NCBI GenBank assembly: GCA_023417785.1
Contig: JAEZEH010000145.1
Coordinates: 95,652 to 159,651 of the forward strand
DNA from: Bacteroidota bacterium
GTDB lineage: Bacteria; Bacteroidota; Bacteroidia; Cytophagales; Cyclobacteriaceae
Reading direction: 5' to 3'
Length of the DNA: 64,000 bases
The notes beneath the pieces are model-generated. The model saw nothing but the letters and a program-made list of their open reading frames with translations. It ran no database searches and was not told the DNA's origin. This document shows, piece by piece, positions 34,525 to 42,910 of this stretch. Numbering within the stretch: position 1 is the first letter of the stretch; every line of letters begins with the position of its first letter. The translations under genes were made by a program, and so were the position numbers.

Positions 34525-36737
34525 AAGCTGGTCTCCGGATGCTGAAACTGACGCTTTACATTCTTGCTTCCGGCGGAAGTCTCTGTGCGCAGGATGTCCC
34601 CATCGGGACGTGGCGTGTGCACATTTCGTTTTATGCCGTGGTTGATGTTTTGCCAACCTCATCAAAAGTATACGCGGCGGCACCAAACGGTGTAATGATT
34701 TTTGACCGTCACGACAGATCAGTTCAATCTTACCATAAGGGAAATGGATTGCATAATACCGGTATCGCACAAATTGCTCACGATGCGACGTCAGGTAAAC
34801 TGCTCGCAGCTTACACCGATGGGACATTTGACGTCATTGGAGGAAACCGTGTCCGGTTTTTTGATCCAGGTAAGAATGCAGTAATTTCTGGTTCAAAATC
34901 GATCAATGGTATACATGTGAGTGGAACGATGGCTTATTTTGCCACCGACTATGGCGTTCTGATTTATGATCTTGCAAGAGAGGAAATCAAGGAAACCTGG
35001 CGCGACCTGGGCGAAGGTGGAACGACGATGCGCATACTCGGTTCTGCAATCCGTAATGACTCGGTCTTTTTGGCGACCGAATCGGGAATTATCGCGGGAG
35101 ACCTTGCTGACAATTTGCTTGACTTTAATAAGTGGAAACGATTTGACGATACCATTCTCGCGGCAACGGCAACCAGTATAGCTACCGTTGGAGAAGTCGT
35201 TTACGCCACTTTCGATGAGGGTGGGGTATTTGCCTACTATTCCGGCTCATGGTCGAAGATCGATTTCCTTCCGGAACTAACGTTTTTCGGATTAACGGCT
35301 ACATCTGAAAAGCTGGTATTCACAGATGGCACTACCGTTTGGGTTCTCAATCCCGCTTCGAATGAGGCCGCGATAGCATACACCGATTCGAAGCCCGGCG
35401 TTGTAAAAGGTACTATAGACGGTGGCGATGTATTATGGATTGCGACGAATTCGAGTGGATTACTCACCAATGAAACAGGCTCATTTGTGTCGATAATTCC
35501 CAATGGTCCGCTGTTCAACGAAACCGCTGCACTTCTCCACAACGAGGGGAAACTATTCGCCGTGCCCGGCGGATTCTCAACGGATTTTGAACCGTTGAAT
35601 AACACGGGCAACATCAGCGTTTTTGAGGGTGGGATCTGGTCTTCGGAAACTTTACCAGCTTCGGATCTCACATCCATTGAAATCAACGAAAAGGGAAGAA
35701 GATTTATCGGAAGTTTCGGTACGGGTGTGGTTGATCATGAAGGGGAGACAACCAGGATTTGGGACGAAACAAACAGTTCGCTTATCAACCCGGCTCCGCC
35801 AGGAAGGAATGTCGGTATTACCTCCATTGCGAGCACGGTTGACGGGCTTTGGGTCGCAAACTATGGAGCTATTCCGGCGTTGCATTTTTTCGATTACAAT
35901 GACAATACCTGGGAATCTTATTCTTTTCCGCATGCCAATACGCGATACCCCGTGAAACTTCACGCCGACTTCCGGAATAATGTATGGATGTCATTGGATC
36001 CAGCGCGGGGTGGCGGCCTTGTGGTTTTTGATAAGGATCAGAATCAACACGTCAATCTGTCTGTACAGGCGGGCCAGGGCGGACTCCCCTCGAACCGTGT
36101 ATACGAAATGGAAACAGACCGCGATGGTAATGTTTGGGTGGGGACCGATGCGGGAGTTGCTTACTTCTTTGATAAGAACAGCGATGCTGTGAAGCCCATA
36201 TTTGAAAATCGCTTTCTGCTGCGGGATGAAACCGTTCATGCTATCGCTGTCGACGGCGGAAATCGCAAGTGGATCGCAACGGAACGCGGTGTGTGGTTAT
36301 TCAATCCAACCGGTGATCAGGCGTTGGCAAATTTCACGACAGAAAATAGTCCGCTGCCGTCTAACCGTATCCATGATATCGAAATAGACCCAGTTTCCGG
36401 GGAAGTCTACTTTGCGACGGATCGGGGCATTGCGTCCTTTCGAAGCAACGCAACCGCGGGTGGTAAGACTTTTCAAGCTGTTAAGATTTTCCCGAATCCA
36501 GTTTCGGGCGCCTTCGCAGGTGAGGTAGGAATCAGTGGCCTCGCAACGGATGCGGTAGTGAAAATTACCGATATTTCAGGAAGATTGATTCGCGAAACAC
36601 AGGCTAGCGGTGGGTCTGCCTCGTGGGATGTGAGGGATTACAAAGGCAGAAGGGTTGATACCGGAATTTATCTTATCATGGCCGTGACACCCGATGGAAG
36701 TGAAAGTATCGTGGGCAAAATTGCAGTCGTAAATTAG
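34521..36737 (+). CDS. porZ: PorZ-like type IX secretion protein: beta-propellers plus sorting domain
   Basis: 738 residues. A signal peptide ends at about residue 24 (SGGSLCAQ). The N-terminal propeller begins PIGTWRVHISF, VYAAAPNGVMIFDR and NGLHNTGIAQIAHD, the PorZ-type opening. A second propeller has regulator-propeller repeats (LPSNRVYEMETDRDGNVWVG; LPSNRIHDIEIDPVSGEVYF). The last 80 residues are a type IX sorting domain, KIFPNPVSG to DTGIYLIMAV. PorZ is a surface component of the T9SS that delivers anionic LPS to the attachment complex in Porphyromonas. It is coupled to tdk by a 4-base overlap and followed by recO. Identity rests on opening motifs, length and context. Confidence 0.75.
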   Translation: MKAGLRMLKLTLYILASGGSLCAQDVPIGTWRVHISFYAVVDVLPTSSKVYAAAPNGVMIFDRHDRSVQSYHKGNGLHNTGIAQIAHDATSGKLLAAYTDGTFDVIGGNRVRFFDPGKNAVISGSKSINGIHVSGTMAYFATDYGVLIYDLAREEIKETWRDLGEGGTTMRILGSAIRNDSVFLATESGIIAGDLADNLLDFNKWKRFDDTILAATATSIATVGEVVYATFDEGGVFAYYSGSWSKIDFLPELTFFGLTATSEKLVFTDGTTVWVLNPASNEAAIAYTDSKPGVVKGTIDGGDVLWIATNSSGLLTNETGSFVSIIPNGPLFNETAALLHNEGKLFAVPGGFSTDFEPLNNTGNISVFEGGIWSSETLPASDLTSIEINEKGRRFIGSFGTGVVDHEGETTRIWDETNSSLINPAPPGRNVGITSIASTVDGLWVANYGAIPALHFFDYNDNTWESYSFPHANTRYPVKLHADFRNNVWMSLDPARGGGLVVFDKDQNQHVNLSVQAGQGGLPSNRVYEMETDRDGNVWVGTDAGVAYFFDKNSDAVKPIFENRFLLRDETVHAIAVDGGNRKWIATERGVWLFNPTGDQALANFTTENSPLPSNRIHDIEIDPVSGEVYFATDRGIASFRSNATAGGKTFQAVKIFPNPVSGAFAGEVGISGLATDAVVKITDISGRLIRETQASGGSASWDVRDYKGRRVDTGIYLIMAVTPDGSESIVGKIAVVN

Positions 36738-36742
36738 GGCCT

Positions 36743-37408
36743 GTGTTGTTCAAGACCAAAGGCATCGTATTCAGGTTTACCCGTTATGGTGAAACATCTA
36801 TCATTGTATCGATTTTCACAGACCAGTTTGGTCTGCAGAGTTATATCGTGAACGGTGTTCGGAATAAATCCCTCAAAAGTAGGATGGCCTTGTTTCAGCC
36901 TCTGACACTCGTGGAGTTGGTCGTGTATCATCGGGAGAACGCCAACATAAACAGGATAAAGGAAATTAAATGCCTTTACCCCTATCAATCGATTCATCAT
37001 GATTTTTACAAATCATCGATAAGCATGTTCCTCAATGAAGTGCTGAACAAAACAGTGAAGGAGGAAAGCCATAGCCAGAACCTGTGTGAGTTTATAATTT
37101 CTTCACTTGTCACGCTTGATACGTTGACGGAGCAAGTCGAAAACTTTCACTTGCAGTTTCTGTTGAAGCTTAGCGGTTTTCTGGGCTTTGGTGCTCAAAC
37201 GGTGCAGGATATCCTTGGGTTGAGGGTAACTGACCCGGCGGTTGAAGACCTCCTTAAAACACTTCTATACGCTGATTATACCAGGGAAGTATTATGTACG
37301 AATGTGCAGCGACGCGAGGCTCTCGGTCTGCTCATAGGCTTCTACAACGATCATCTTGGACTGGGAGAATTAAAATCGCTTCAGGTCCTTCGCGAAATGA
37401 TGAGTTAA
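36743..37408 (+). CDS. recO: DNA repair protein RecO
   Basis: 221 residues from GTG 36743, five bases after the porZ stop. The N-terminal OB fold is clear: KTKGIVFRFTRYGETSIIVS, then GLQSYIVNGVRNK. The C-terminal helical domain follows (FLNEVLNKTVKEE; NFHLQFLLKLSGFLGF). RecO loads RecA on SSB-coated gaps with RecR. The zinc-finger cysteines found in many RecO proteins are absent here. A hairpin lies after the stop at 37414-37437. Confidence 0.93.
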   Translation: MLFKTKGIVFRFTRYGETSIIVSIFTDQFGLQSYIVNGVRNKSLKSRMALFQPLTLVELVVYHRENANINRIKEIKCLYPYQSIHHDFYKSSISMFLNEVLNKTVKEESHSQNLCEFIISSLVTLDTLTEQVENFHLQFLLKLSGFLGFGAQTVQDILGLRVTDPAVEDLLKTLLYADYTREVLCTNVQRREALGLLIGFYNDHLGLGELKSLQVLREMMS

Positions 37409-37413
37409 GGTAA

Positions 37414-37437
37414 AGCACAGGCCTTACAACCTGTGCT
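37414..37437. terminator. Hairpin between convergent recO and sod genes
   Basis: AGCACAGG (37414-37421) pairs perfectly with CCTGTGCT (37430-37437) around an 8-base loop. It sits 5 bases after the recO stop and 6 bases beyond the sod stop. No strong T-run follows on either strand; a weak bidirectional terminator is likely. Confidence 0.5.
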
Positions 37438-37443
37438 CATATG

Positions 37444-38151
37444 TTATCCTAGGTTCTTTGCCGCCTCGTCCCAGTTCACGACGTTCCACCAGTTATCCAC
37501 ATACTCTGCACGCTTGTTCTGGTACTTCAGATAGTAGGCGTGTTCCCAAACATCCAGGCCGATTACGGGTGTCCCCTTGGTTTTTACTCCGTCCATCAAT
37601 GGGTTATCCTGATTCGGAGTTGAACCAATGCTCAGTTTACCATTATCAGTAACCAGCCACGCCCATCCTGAACCAAATTGATCAAGTGCAGCTTTCTTGA
37701 ATTGTTCTTTGAATTTATCAAAAGAGCCAAAAGATTCGTTGATAGCCTCGGCAATCTTGCCGGATGGGTTGCCTCCATTTGGTTTCATGATTTTCCAAAA
37801 GAAGTTGTGATTCCATGCGCCTCCGCCATTGTTTCGGATTTTATCAGACATCGAAGCGATTTTCTTGAACAACGCCTTTTCGTTTTTGACGTTTGTCTTT
37901 TCGGCTCCGAGTGCTTCGTTGACATTCTTCACGTATGCGGCATGATGCTTTGAGTAATGAAGTTCCATGGTTTTCGCATCGATATATGGCTCCAGCGCGT
38001 CATAGCCATATGCTAATTTATCCTGCTTGAATTCCATTGCTGTGAAACCAGGGCCAATATCAAAGGCATGAGCCGCAAGAGGTGAAACCAATGTTCCTAG
38101 TACCGCCGCTCTAGACGTCGTGTGGAGGAAGTTTCTTCTGGAAGTTTTCAT
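37444..38151 (-). CDS. Tat-exported Fe/Mn superoxide dismutase, Mn-type residues
   Basis: 235 residues. Residues 3-10 SRRNFLHT are a near-perfect twin-arginine motif, followed by a hydrophobic stretch ending PLAAHAF, so the folded enzyme is exported by Tat. Metal ligands are His65, His115, Asp200 and His204 (DVWEHAYYLKYQ). Outer-sphere residues favour manganese: Gly in NNGGGAWNH where Fe enzymes have Gln, and Gln181 in PNQDNPLM. The mature enzyme of about 205 residues is normal length. Periplasmic or surface protection from superoxide is inferred. Confidence 0.93.
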   Translation of the reverse strand: MKTSRRNFLHTTSRAAVLGTLVSPLAAHAFDIGPGFTAMEFKQDKLAYGYDALEPYIDAKTMELHYSKHHAAYVKNVNEALGAEKTNVKNEKALFKKIASMSDKIRNNGGGAWNHNFFWKIMKPNGGNPSGKIAEAINESFGSFDKFKEQFKKAALDQFGSGWAWLVTDNGKLSIGSTPNQDNPLMDGVKTKGTPVIGLDVWEHAYYLKYQNKRAEYVDNWWNVVNWDEAAKNLG

Positions 38152-38192
38152 GCAAATTAGGGTTATGTGTATTACTTATAAAAAGTCGGGCC

Positions 38193-38207
38193 ATTGCGTG
38201 TCGCAAT
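38193..38207. promoter_or_regulatory. Short perfect dyad between divergent sod and oxygenase genes
   Basis: ATTGCG-TGT-CGCAAT is a perfect 6-base inverted repeat in the 135-base gap between the sod start and the oxygenase start. It may be an operator; chance occurrence is possible. Confidence 0.25.
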
Positions 38208-38286
38208 CACGTCAAACAAATCGGCGAAGGCGACTAAGGGTAAAATTACTCAAAAATGCATAGCTTGCAGGAAACAACTAACACCC

Positions 38287-39258
38287 ATGGCGGATGTTTT
38301 ATACGATGAGATTCCTTCACTGGATCTTGCCGACTTTTACGGTGACGACTATCAAAGGAAAATCAAATTTGTTCAACAACTGGGCGAGGCGTATCAGAAT
38401 ATTGGCTTCGTCGCTATTCGGAATCACTTTCTCGCGGATCAGATGCAGGCCGACATTTACCGCGACATCAAGTCCTTTTTTGCGCTTCCCGATGAGGTAA
38501 AACTTAAATATGAAAAGGCAGAGCTGGCCGGTCAGCGTGGCTACACCGGGAAGGGAAAGGAACATGCCAAGGGTAGAAATACGGGAGACCTAAAGGAGTT
38601 CTATCATATCGGCCAGGATTTACCTGAAAGGGAACTCGCCGACGAAGGCTATCCAGCCAACATCTGGCCAGCTGAAGTTCCGGACTTTAAATCAAGTACA
38701 CTAGCCGTTTACCGCGCGCTCGAAAAAACCGGGGCTTTTATGCTCAGTGCCATTGCGCTGTTTCTGGAGTTGCCTGAAGATTACTTTGACGACAAAATCC
38801 GTAACGGAAACAGTATCCTGAGGCCAATCCATTATTTTCCCATAGAGGATCCTAAATCGGTTCCCGAAGACGCTGTGAGGGCCGCTGAACACGGAGATAT
38901 CAATTTGATTACGCTGTTGATGGGTGCAAGTGCCGATGGTCTGCAGGTACTACGACGCGATGGGCGATGGATTCCTATTACCGCGCTGCCGGATCAGCTC
39001 GTAGTTAATGTGGGTGATATGCTGGAGCGTCTTACGAATGGAAAATTACGCTCGACAATTCACCGCGTGGTTAATCCTCCATTTGCACAGATGAAATCGG
39101 CAAGGTACTCCATACCGTTCTTTATGCATCCGCGTTCGGAAATGAGCCTCGCTGCTTTACCTCAATGCGTCGATGATGGGAATCCAAAACAGTGGGAAGA
39201 TATCACAGCAGGGGAGTTTCTGGATCAGCGGTTGCGTGAGATCGGTTTGAAGAAATAA
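38287..39258 (+). CDS. Isopenicillin N synthase-like 2-oxoglutarate/Fe(II) oxygenase
   Basis: 323 residues from ATG 38287 (MADVLYDEIPSLDLADF). An open frame runs upstream to a TTG at 38194 but its extra 31 residues do not look like the family. The DIOX_N domain (VQQLGEAYQNIGFVAIRNH; GQRGYTGKGKEHAKG) precedes the jelly-roll core. Iron ligands are the His and Asp of EHGDINLITLL and the distal His of STIHRVVNPP; RYSIPFF supplies the Arg-x-Ser for co-substrate. Family members include ethylene-forming, gibberellin and antibiotic enzymes; no biosynthetic cluster is present, so the substrate is unknown. Confidence 0.9.
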   Translation: MADVLYDEIPSLDLADFYGDDYQRKIKFVQQLGEAYQNIGFVAIRNHFLADQMQADIYRDIKSFFALPDEVKLKYEKAELAGQRGYTGKGKEHAKGRNTGDLKEFYHIGQDLPERELADEGYPANIWPAEVPDFKSSTLAVYRALEKTGAFMLSAIALFLELPEDYFDDKIRNGNSILRPIHYFPIEDPKSVPEDAVRAAEHGDINLITLLMGASADGLQVLRRDGRWIPITALPDQLVVNVGDMLERLTNGKLRSTIHRVVNPPFAQMKSARYSIPFFMHPRSEMSLAALPQCVDDGNPKQWEDITAGEFLDQRLREIGLKK

Positions 39259-39264
39259 TCCCCA

Positions 39265-40554
39265 TTGTGGACTCATTTTAATGTCCCGGCAGTGTTTCAA
39301 CGAGTTCGATACTTCATTTTTCTCCGTGATGTTTTGGTTCTGGCGCTAACTACGTTCGGAGGCCCTCAAGCCCATTTGGCGCACTTCCAGAAGATCCTGG
39401 TTCAGAAACGGAAGTATTTGACGGAGGCCGAACTGCTTGAACTTAATTCTCTTTGTCAGATCTTGCCTGGCCCCGCCTCGACTCAAATGCTAATAGCGAT
39501 CGGTTTCAAGTTCGGAGGACCTAATCTTGCCTACCTTACGTTGCTCGTCTGGATTCTGCCCTCCGTAATCTTTATGACTGCGGCCGCCGTCATAATGTCG
39601 AACATTCAGGAGAAGAACTGGTCCACCGAGTTCACAAGGTTTATCCAGCCAATGGCAGTTGGATTCGTGAGTTATGGCGCGTGGGTGATTAGTCAGAAAA
39701 CCGTGAAGACGAAAATCGGAATCGCGTTAATGGCGACAGCTGCAGTGGTGTCGTACTTCTTCCAGACACCATTTATATTTCCCGCAATAATTATCGGCGC
39801 CGGATTGGTAACCTCGCTGAAATACCACGCCCAGCCAAAGGAAGAAAAACACGGATTCCGGATTGAATGGTCAAATTTTACATTATGGGCTGGGGTATTG
39901 ATTATTGCTGCTATTCTCGGTGGGCTCACCAAAGCCCTTCCCGTCAAGCTTTTTGAAAACTTTTACCGGAGTGGAAGTCTTGTTTTTGGCGGAGGTCAGG
40001 TGCTTGTGCCATTACTTTATACCGAATTTGTCGATGAACACGCCACAGAGGAAGGTGAACCCAGCCGTAAGGTTAAGCAGCTAAAAAGCCGACTAAAACG
40101 AGAGTATGCACCCAAACCCTTTCATCACCCGATTTCCCCAAATGAATTCTTATCGGGCTATGCGGTAGCCCAGGCGCTGCCCGGGCCTGCATTTTCTTTC
40201 AGCGCATACATTGGCGCGTTGTCATCGCGCGACTACGGTGTGGGAGGTGAGATTTTGGGAGCTATGATGTCGGCTCTGGGTATTTTTCTTCCCGGTACGT
40301 TTCTGATCTTTTTCGTTATTCGATTTTGGGACAACCTGAAGAAATACCGGGCTGTTCGAGCATCTTTAGAGGGAATTACGGCCGCAAGCGCCGGGCTTGT
40401 CGCCGCATCTGCAGTGATCCTTTTCCAACCACTTGAAAATTCATTCCTGAATTTTGGTGTAACGATTGCCACATTTTGTCTGATGATTTTCACCCGTGTT
40501 CCATCAACGCTGATAATTGCAGGAGGATTGGCACTAGGTCTGTTGGTGGAATAA
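39265..40554 (+). CDS. chrA: Chromate transporter family protein (two CHR domains)
   Basis: 429 residues from TTG 39265, six bases after the oxygenase stop; GTG 39292 is an alternative start. Two CHR halves are seen: the first with TTFGGPQAHLAHFQKILVQ and LCQILPGPASTQ, the second with SLVFGGGQVLVPLLYTEFVD and VAQALPGPAFSFSAYIGAL. About twelve membrane helices. ChrA-type pumps export chromate; many homologues have unknown substrates. A basic insertion of about 35 residues (ATEEGEPSRKVKQLKSRLKR) sits between GGGQVLVPLL and the second LPGPA motif. Confidence 0.9.
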   Translation: MWTHFNVPAVFQRVRYFIFLRDVLVLALTTFGGPQAHLAHFQKILVQKRKYLTEAELLELNSLCQILPGPASTQMLIAIGFKFGGPNLAYLTLLVWILPSVIFMTAAAVIMSNIQEKNWSTEFTRFIQPMAVGFVSYGAWVISQKTVKTKIGIALMATAAVVSYFFQTPFIFPAIIIGAGLVTSLKYHAQPKEEKHGFRIEWSNFTLWAGVLIIAAILGGLTKALPVKLFENFYRSGSLVFGGGQVLVPLLYTEFVDEHATEEGEPSRKVKQLKSRLKREYAPKPFHHPISPNEFLSGYAVAQALPGPAFSFSAYIGALSSRDYGVGGEILGAMMSALGIFLPGTFLIFFVIRFWDNLKKYRAVRASLEGITAASAGLVAASAVILFQPLENSFLNFGVTIATFCLMIFTRVPSTLIIAGGLALGLLVE

Positions 40555-40581
40555 AAAAAGGCTGACCTTTGGGGCCAGCCT
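40553..40581 (-). terminator. Rho-independent terminator of the tonB gene
   Basis: On the minus strand AGGCTGGCC (40573-40581) pairs with GGTCAGCCT (40559-40567) with one mismatch, followed by TTTTTTT (down to 40553). It is 29 bases past the tonB stop and overlaps the end of the convergent chrA gene, whose transcript would see the same stem followed by a weaker T-stretch. Confidence 0.8.
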
Positions 40582-40609
40582 ATGAGTTTTCTTTACGGTC
40601 TTACTTAGC

Positions 40610-41293
40610 TTAAGAAGAGAGTCTGAAGGCAATTGGAAGCACCATTTTCTGGCGAACCGGTTTTCCTCTCTGCTTTCCAGGCTTCCACTTAGGGGCCGAT
40701 TGAAGGATGCGCACAGCCTCCTCATCACATCCGGCACCAATTCCTTTGATGGCCTTAACGTCGGTAATGGTTCCGTCTTTCTCGATTACGAATTCAACGA
40801 ACACTTTACCTTCGATTCCCATCCTTTTCGCCTGAGCAGGATATTTTATCTTCTTCCCAACAAACTCGTAGAAGGCTCCCATACCGCCGATCGGTGCGGC
40901 AGTTTCTTCAACAACAGTAAAAATTGTATTCGGGTCTTCTTTTTCCTCTACAACAACCGGCGCCATAGGAATTTCAACTTTGGTTTCGTTGATATCCGTT
41001 TCCGCATCCATATTAATTTCGATTTCCTCCTCTATCTTCTTGTCATCGGGGACCTCGATAATTTTTGGTTGTTCAATTTTTGGGGGCGGAGGAGGCAGCT
41101 GCTCAGTAGGGGGAACCTCAAGAATTTCCTCTACCATCATGTTATTATTGGCAAGGTTCTTCTTTGAAGAGTCATCCTCAACCTTGTAAGTGAAGGCAGC
41201 GATAGCCAATAACAAGCTCACAATCAGTCCAATGTTAAAAAACATGAACGTTTTCCGGGTCAAATCCGCTTTTTCTGATTTCTTAGGTTGCAT
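40610..41293 (-). CDS. tonB: Energy-transducing TonB protein
   Basis: 227 residues from ATG 41293; a TTG three codons upstream is less likely. One membrane anchor (about 17-37, FFNIGLIVSLLLAIAAFTYK-type) precedes a long periplasmic linker rich in Pro, Glu and Lys (PPTEQLPPPPPKIEQPKIIE). The C-terminal TonB domain (about 145-225) has KYPAQAKRMGIEGKVFVEFV and DEEAVRILQSAPKWKPGKQR. TonB passes proton-motive energy to outer-membrane receptors. No exbB/exbD is adjacent. A -7 promoter box lies at 41326-41333 and a terminator at 40553-40581, so it is monocistronic. Confidence 0.95.
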   Translation of the reverse strand: MQPKKSEKADLTRKTFMFFNIGLIVSLLLAIAAFTYKVEDDSSKKNLANNNMMVEEILEVPPTEQLPPPPPKIEQPKIIEVPDDKKIEEEIEINMDAETDINETKVEIPMAPVVVEEKEDPNTIFTVVEETAAPIGGMGAFYEFVGKKIKYPAQAKRMGIEGKVFVEFVIEKDGTITDVKAIKGIGAGCDEEAVRILQSAPKWKPGKQRGKPVRQKMVLPIAFRLSS

Positions 41294-41325
41294 AGGTTTC
41301 AAGTAATGTTCAGGTATTGGAATGT

Positions 41326-41333
41326 CAAAGGTA
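41326..41333 (-). promoter_or_regulatory. -7 promoter element of tonB
   Basis: TACCTTTG on the minus strand, a full match to TAnnTTTG, 32 bases before the ATG at 41293. A matching -33 element is not clear. Confidence 0.5.
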
Positions 41334-41369
41334 GAAAAAGGTCACATTTTTCGGAAAAATTTTTTCAAA

Positions 41370-42095
41370 CTACTTCCGGGATCCATAGAACAACGTTATG
41401 TAAACAGTAGGAAACACAGAATAATTCTTCGTAGAACTCATAATTTCAACCGTTTTGGAATAAGCGTCCAGAAGAAAACCAGCCTCAAATCCGGTGACCT
41501 GACTCTTTATTGTCCCCAATTCAAAATTCATGGCTGCTTTGATGTTTCCTCCCAAAGTAAGTTTAGAATCCCCGATTCCTTCGAATAGTCGCCCTGTCCC
41601 GGAAATATCCGGAAACGAGATTTCGTCGGTAAACGGCCCGCGGACCGTGACGTTATCGGTGGATAATTTATATTCCACAAAATATGGAGCCACTACACCA
41701 ATAGTGGGCCCGGCGGCAAAAACTGCTTTGATTTCAACGCCCTGCTGGGGAGCTTTTTTGAACAAAAGCAGATCTCGTCCATATTGTAGCCGCACGGCGT
41801 ACAGGTAGTTAGACTTCCCAAAAATAAAGGTATTTCCAGTCGTTGACGGTCTGCGGCGTTCCTGGGGATGCTTTACATTCATCAACTCCAGTCCATAGGT
41901 CTCCAGCACGCGGTCATTCAGCTTCCGCGCCTTTTTAAAAACGAGACCTCCGATCAATCCGCCTGAGGTGTTCTTATTGATTCCCCAGGTAAACTCTGAT
42001 TGGTATTCATAACTGTCCTGGGTTTGTGCGGTTGCAGGTATCGTCAGCCCACTTCCAACAAAAAGAACCAGCAAAAACTGAAAAATCCGGCGCAT
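41370..42095 (-). CDS. Putative outer-membrane beta-barrel protein, uncharacterised
   Basis: 241 residues. A signal peptide ends at about residue 23 (IPATAQ). The mature part shows alternating hydrophobic strands (YLYAVRLQYGRDLLLF; IKAAMNFELGTIKSQVTGFE; PTVYITLFYGSRK), with glycine-rich turns and a terminal aromatic strand, which suggests an eight- to ten-strand barrel. I recognise no family. It has its own promoter (42113-42143) and is followed by tonB after a 76-base gap, so it is not necessarily linked to TonB function. Confidence 0.75.
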   Translation of the reverse strand: MRRIFQFLLVLFVGSGLTIPATAQTQDSYEYQSEFTWGINKNTSGGLIGGLVFKKARKLNDRVLETYGLELMNVKHPQERRRPSTTGNTFIFGKSNYLYAVRLQYGRDLLLFKKAPQQGVEIKAVFAAGPTIGVVAPYFVEYKLSTDNVTVRGPFTDEISFPDISGTGRLFEGIGDSKLTLGGNIKAAMNFELGTIKSQVTGFEAGFLLDAYSKTVEIMSSTKNYSVFPTVYITLFYGSRK

Positions 42096-42112
42096 GAATT
42101 CGAATGTTAAGA

Positions 42113-42143
42113 TAAATTTATGCTTTCTGACATGTATCGCAAA
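42113..42143 (-). promoter_or_regulatory. Promoter of the putative outer-membrane protein gene
   Basis: Minus strand TTTG (42140-42143), 19-base spacer, TAAATTTA (42113-42120), 7 of 8 match to the -7 consensus. It is 17 bases before the ATG at 42095. TAAATTTA is self-complementary, so it could also serve the divergent osmC gene. Confidence 0.55.
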
Positions 42144-42165
42144 TTTTTAACAGAACTAATACCAT

Positions 42166-42570
42166 ATGGTTTCAATGACGGGTAAATATCAGGGTAAACT
42201 TCGAACAGAAGTTACCCATCTTCGTTCGGCTAACCAGATTATTACAGATGCCCCACCCGACAACAACGGAAAGGGGGAAGCATTTAGCCCAACGGATTTA
42301 ACCTGTGCATCATTGAATAGTTGCATGATGACACTAATGGGTATGCTTGCAGAACGAGAAGGCATCGATCTTGCCGGTCTGAAATCTGACATCGTGAAAG
42401 TTATGGCCTCGAACCCCCGACGTATCACCGAAATCCATATCACGTTTCATCATCATAATTTGAATGCCACCCCAGTTCAAAAAGAAAAGCTAAAGCACGC
42501 TGCGCGAACCTGTCCCGTAGCACTTTCGCTTTCGGAGGCGATCAGGCAGGAAATCATATTCAACTTCTGA
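42166..42570 (+). CDS. OsmC-family peroxiredoxin-like protein
   Basis: 134 residues. The two conserved thiols are Cys53 (SLNSCMMTLMGMLAEREGID) and Cys116 (ARTCPVALSLSEAI). OsmC/Ohr proteins reduce organic hydroperoxides; this short form with the CPVA motif resembles the YhfA/OsmC-like group. ATG 42166 is used here; a second ATG at 42175 is possible. The gene is convergent with the ytxJ-like gene, overlapping it by 11 bases, and both are thiol-redox proteins. Confidence 0.9.
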   Translation: MVSMTGKYQGKLRTEVTHLRSANQIITDAPPDNNGKGEAFSPTDLTCASLNSCMMTLMGMLAEREGIDLAGLKSDIVKVMASNPRRITEIHITFHHHNLNATPVQKEKLKHAARTCPVALSLSEAIRQEIIFNF

Positions 42571-42901
42571 TCTCTTTGATGATCTGGTGATAGTCGATAT
42601 CAAAATGTGACCTGTCGTACGTAGCTTTTTCATTTCTGATAATCATCACCTGAGGAGATTCGTGGTAAACCCCGAACTCGTCGGCGATTTTGTCACTGAT
42701 CTGACGATAGGAAAGAAGATCAAGGAAATATAATTTCACCCCCGGTGTTTCTCCATCCTGCCAATTTCGCTCCAACCGGTCCAGTGATGCACGGCTGATA
42801 TTGCAACGCGTACTGTGTTTAAAAATTATCACCGGGGCATGCCTCGATTCTATCTTTATCTGCTCAATCTGATCGATCGAGCGCAAACTATTCCATTTCA
42901 T
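42560..42901 (-). CDS. ytxJ: YtxJ-type monothiol bacilliredoxin-like protein
   Basis: 113 residues with a thioredoxin fold. The single active cysteine is Cys33 in IFKHSTRCNISRASLDR, and the cis-proline region is YHESPQVMII. YtxJ (DUF2847) proteins occur in bacillithiol-making bacteria, including Bacteroidota, and are thought to remove bacillithiol from proteins. Presence suggests the organism makes bacillithiol. The stop overlaps the end of the convergent osmC-like gene. It lies 9 bases downstream of the basic repeat protein gene on the same strand. Confidence 0.9.
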   Translation of the reverse strand: MKWNSLRSIDQIEQIKIESRHAPVIIFKHSTRCNISRASLDRLERNWQDGETPGVKLYFLDLLSYRQISDKIADEFGVYHESPQVMIIRNEKATYDRSHFDIDYHQIIKEIRS

Positions 42902-42910
42902 AATACCGTT

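Noticed and set aside
38194..38286. 31-codon N-terminal extension of the 2OG-Fe oxygenase with a CIAC pair
   Set aside because: It begins at TTG inside a dyad, overlaps the divergent promoter region and has no family similarity.
41347..41364. TTTTTCGGAAAAA followed by T-run as a terminator of the outer-membrane protein gene
   Set aside because: The stem is all A-T with a 3-base loop and would be too weak.
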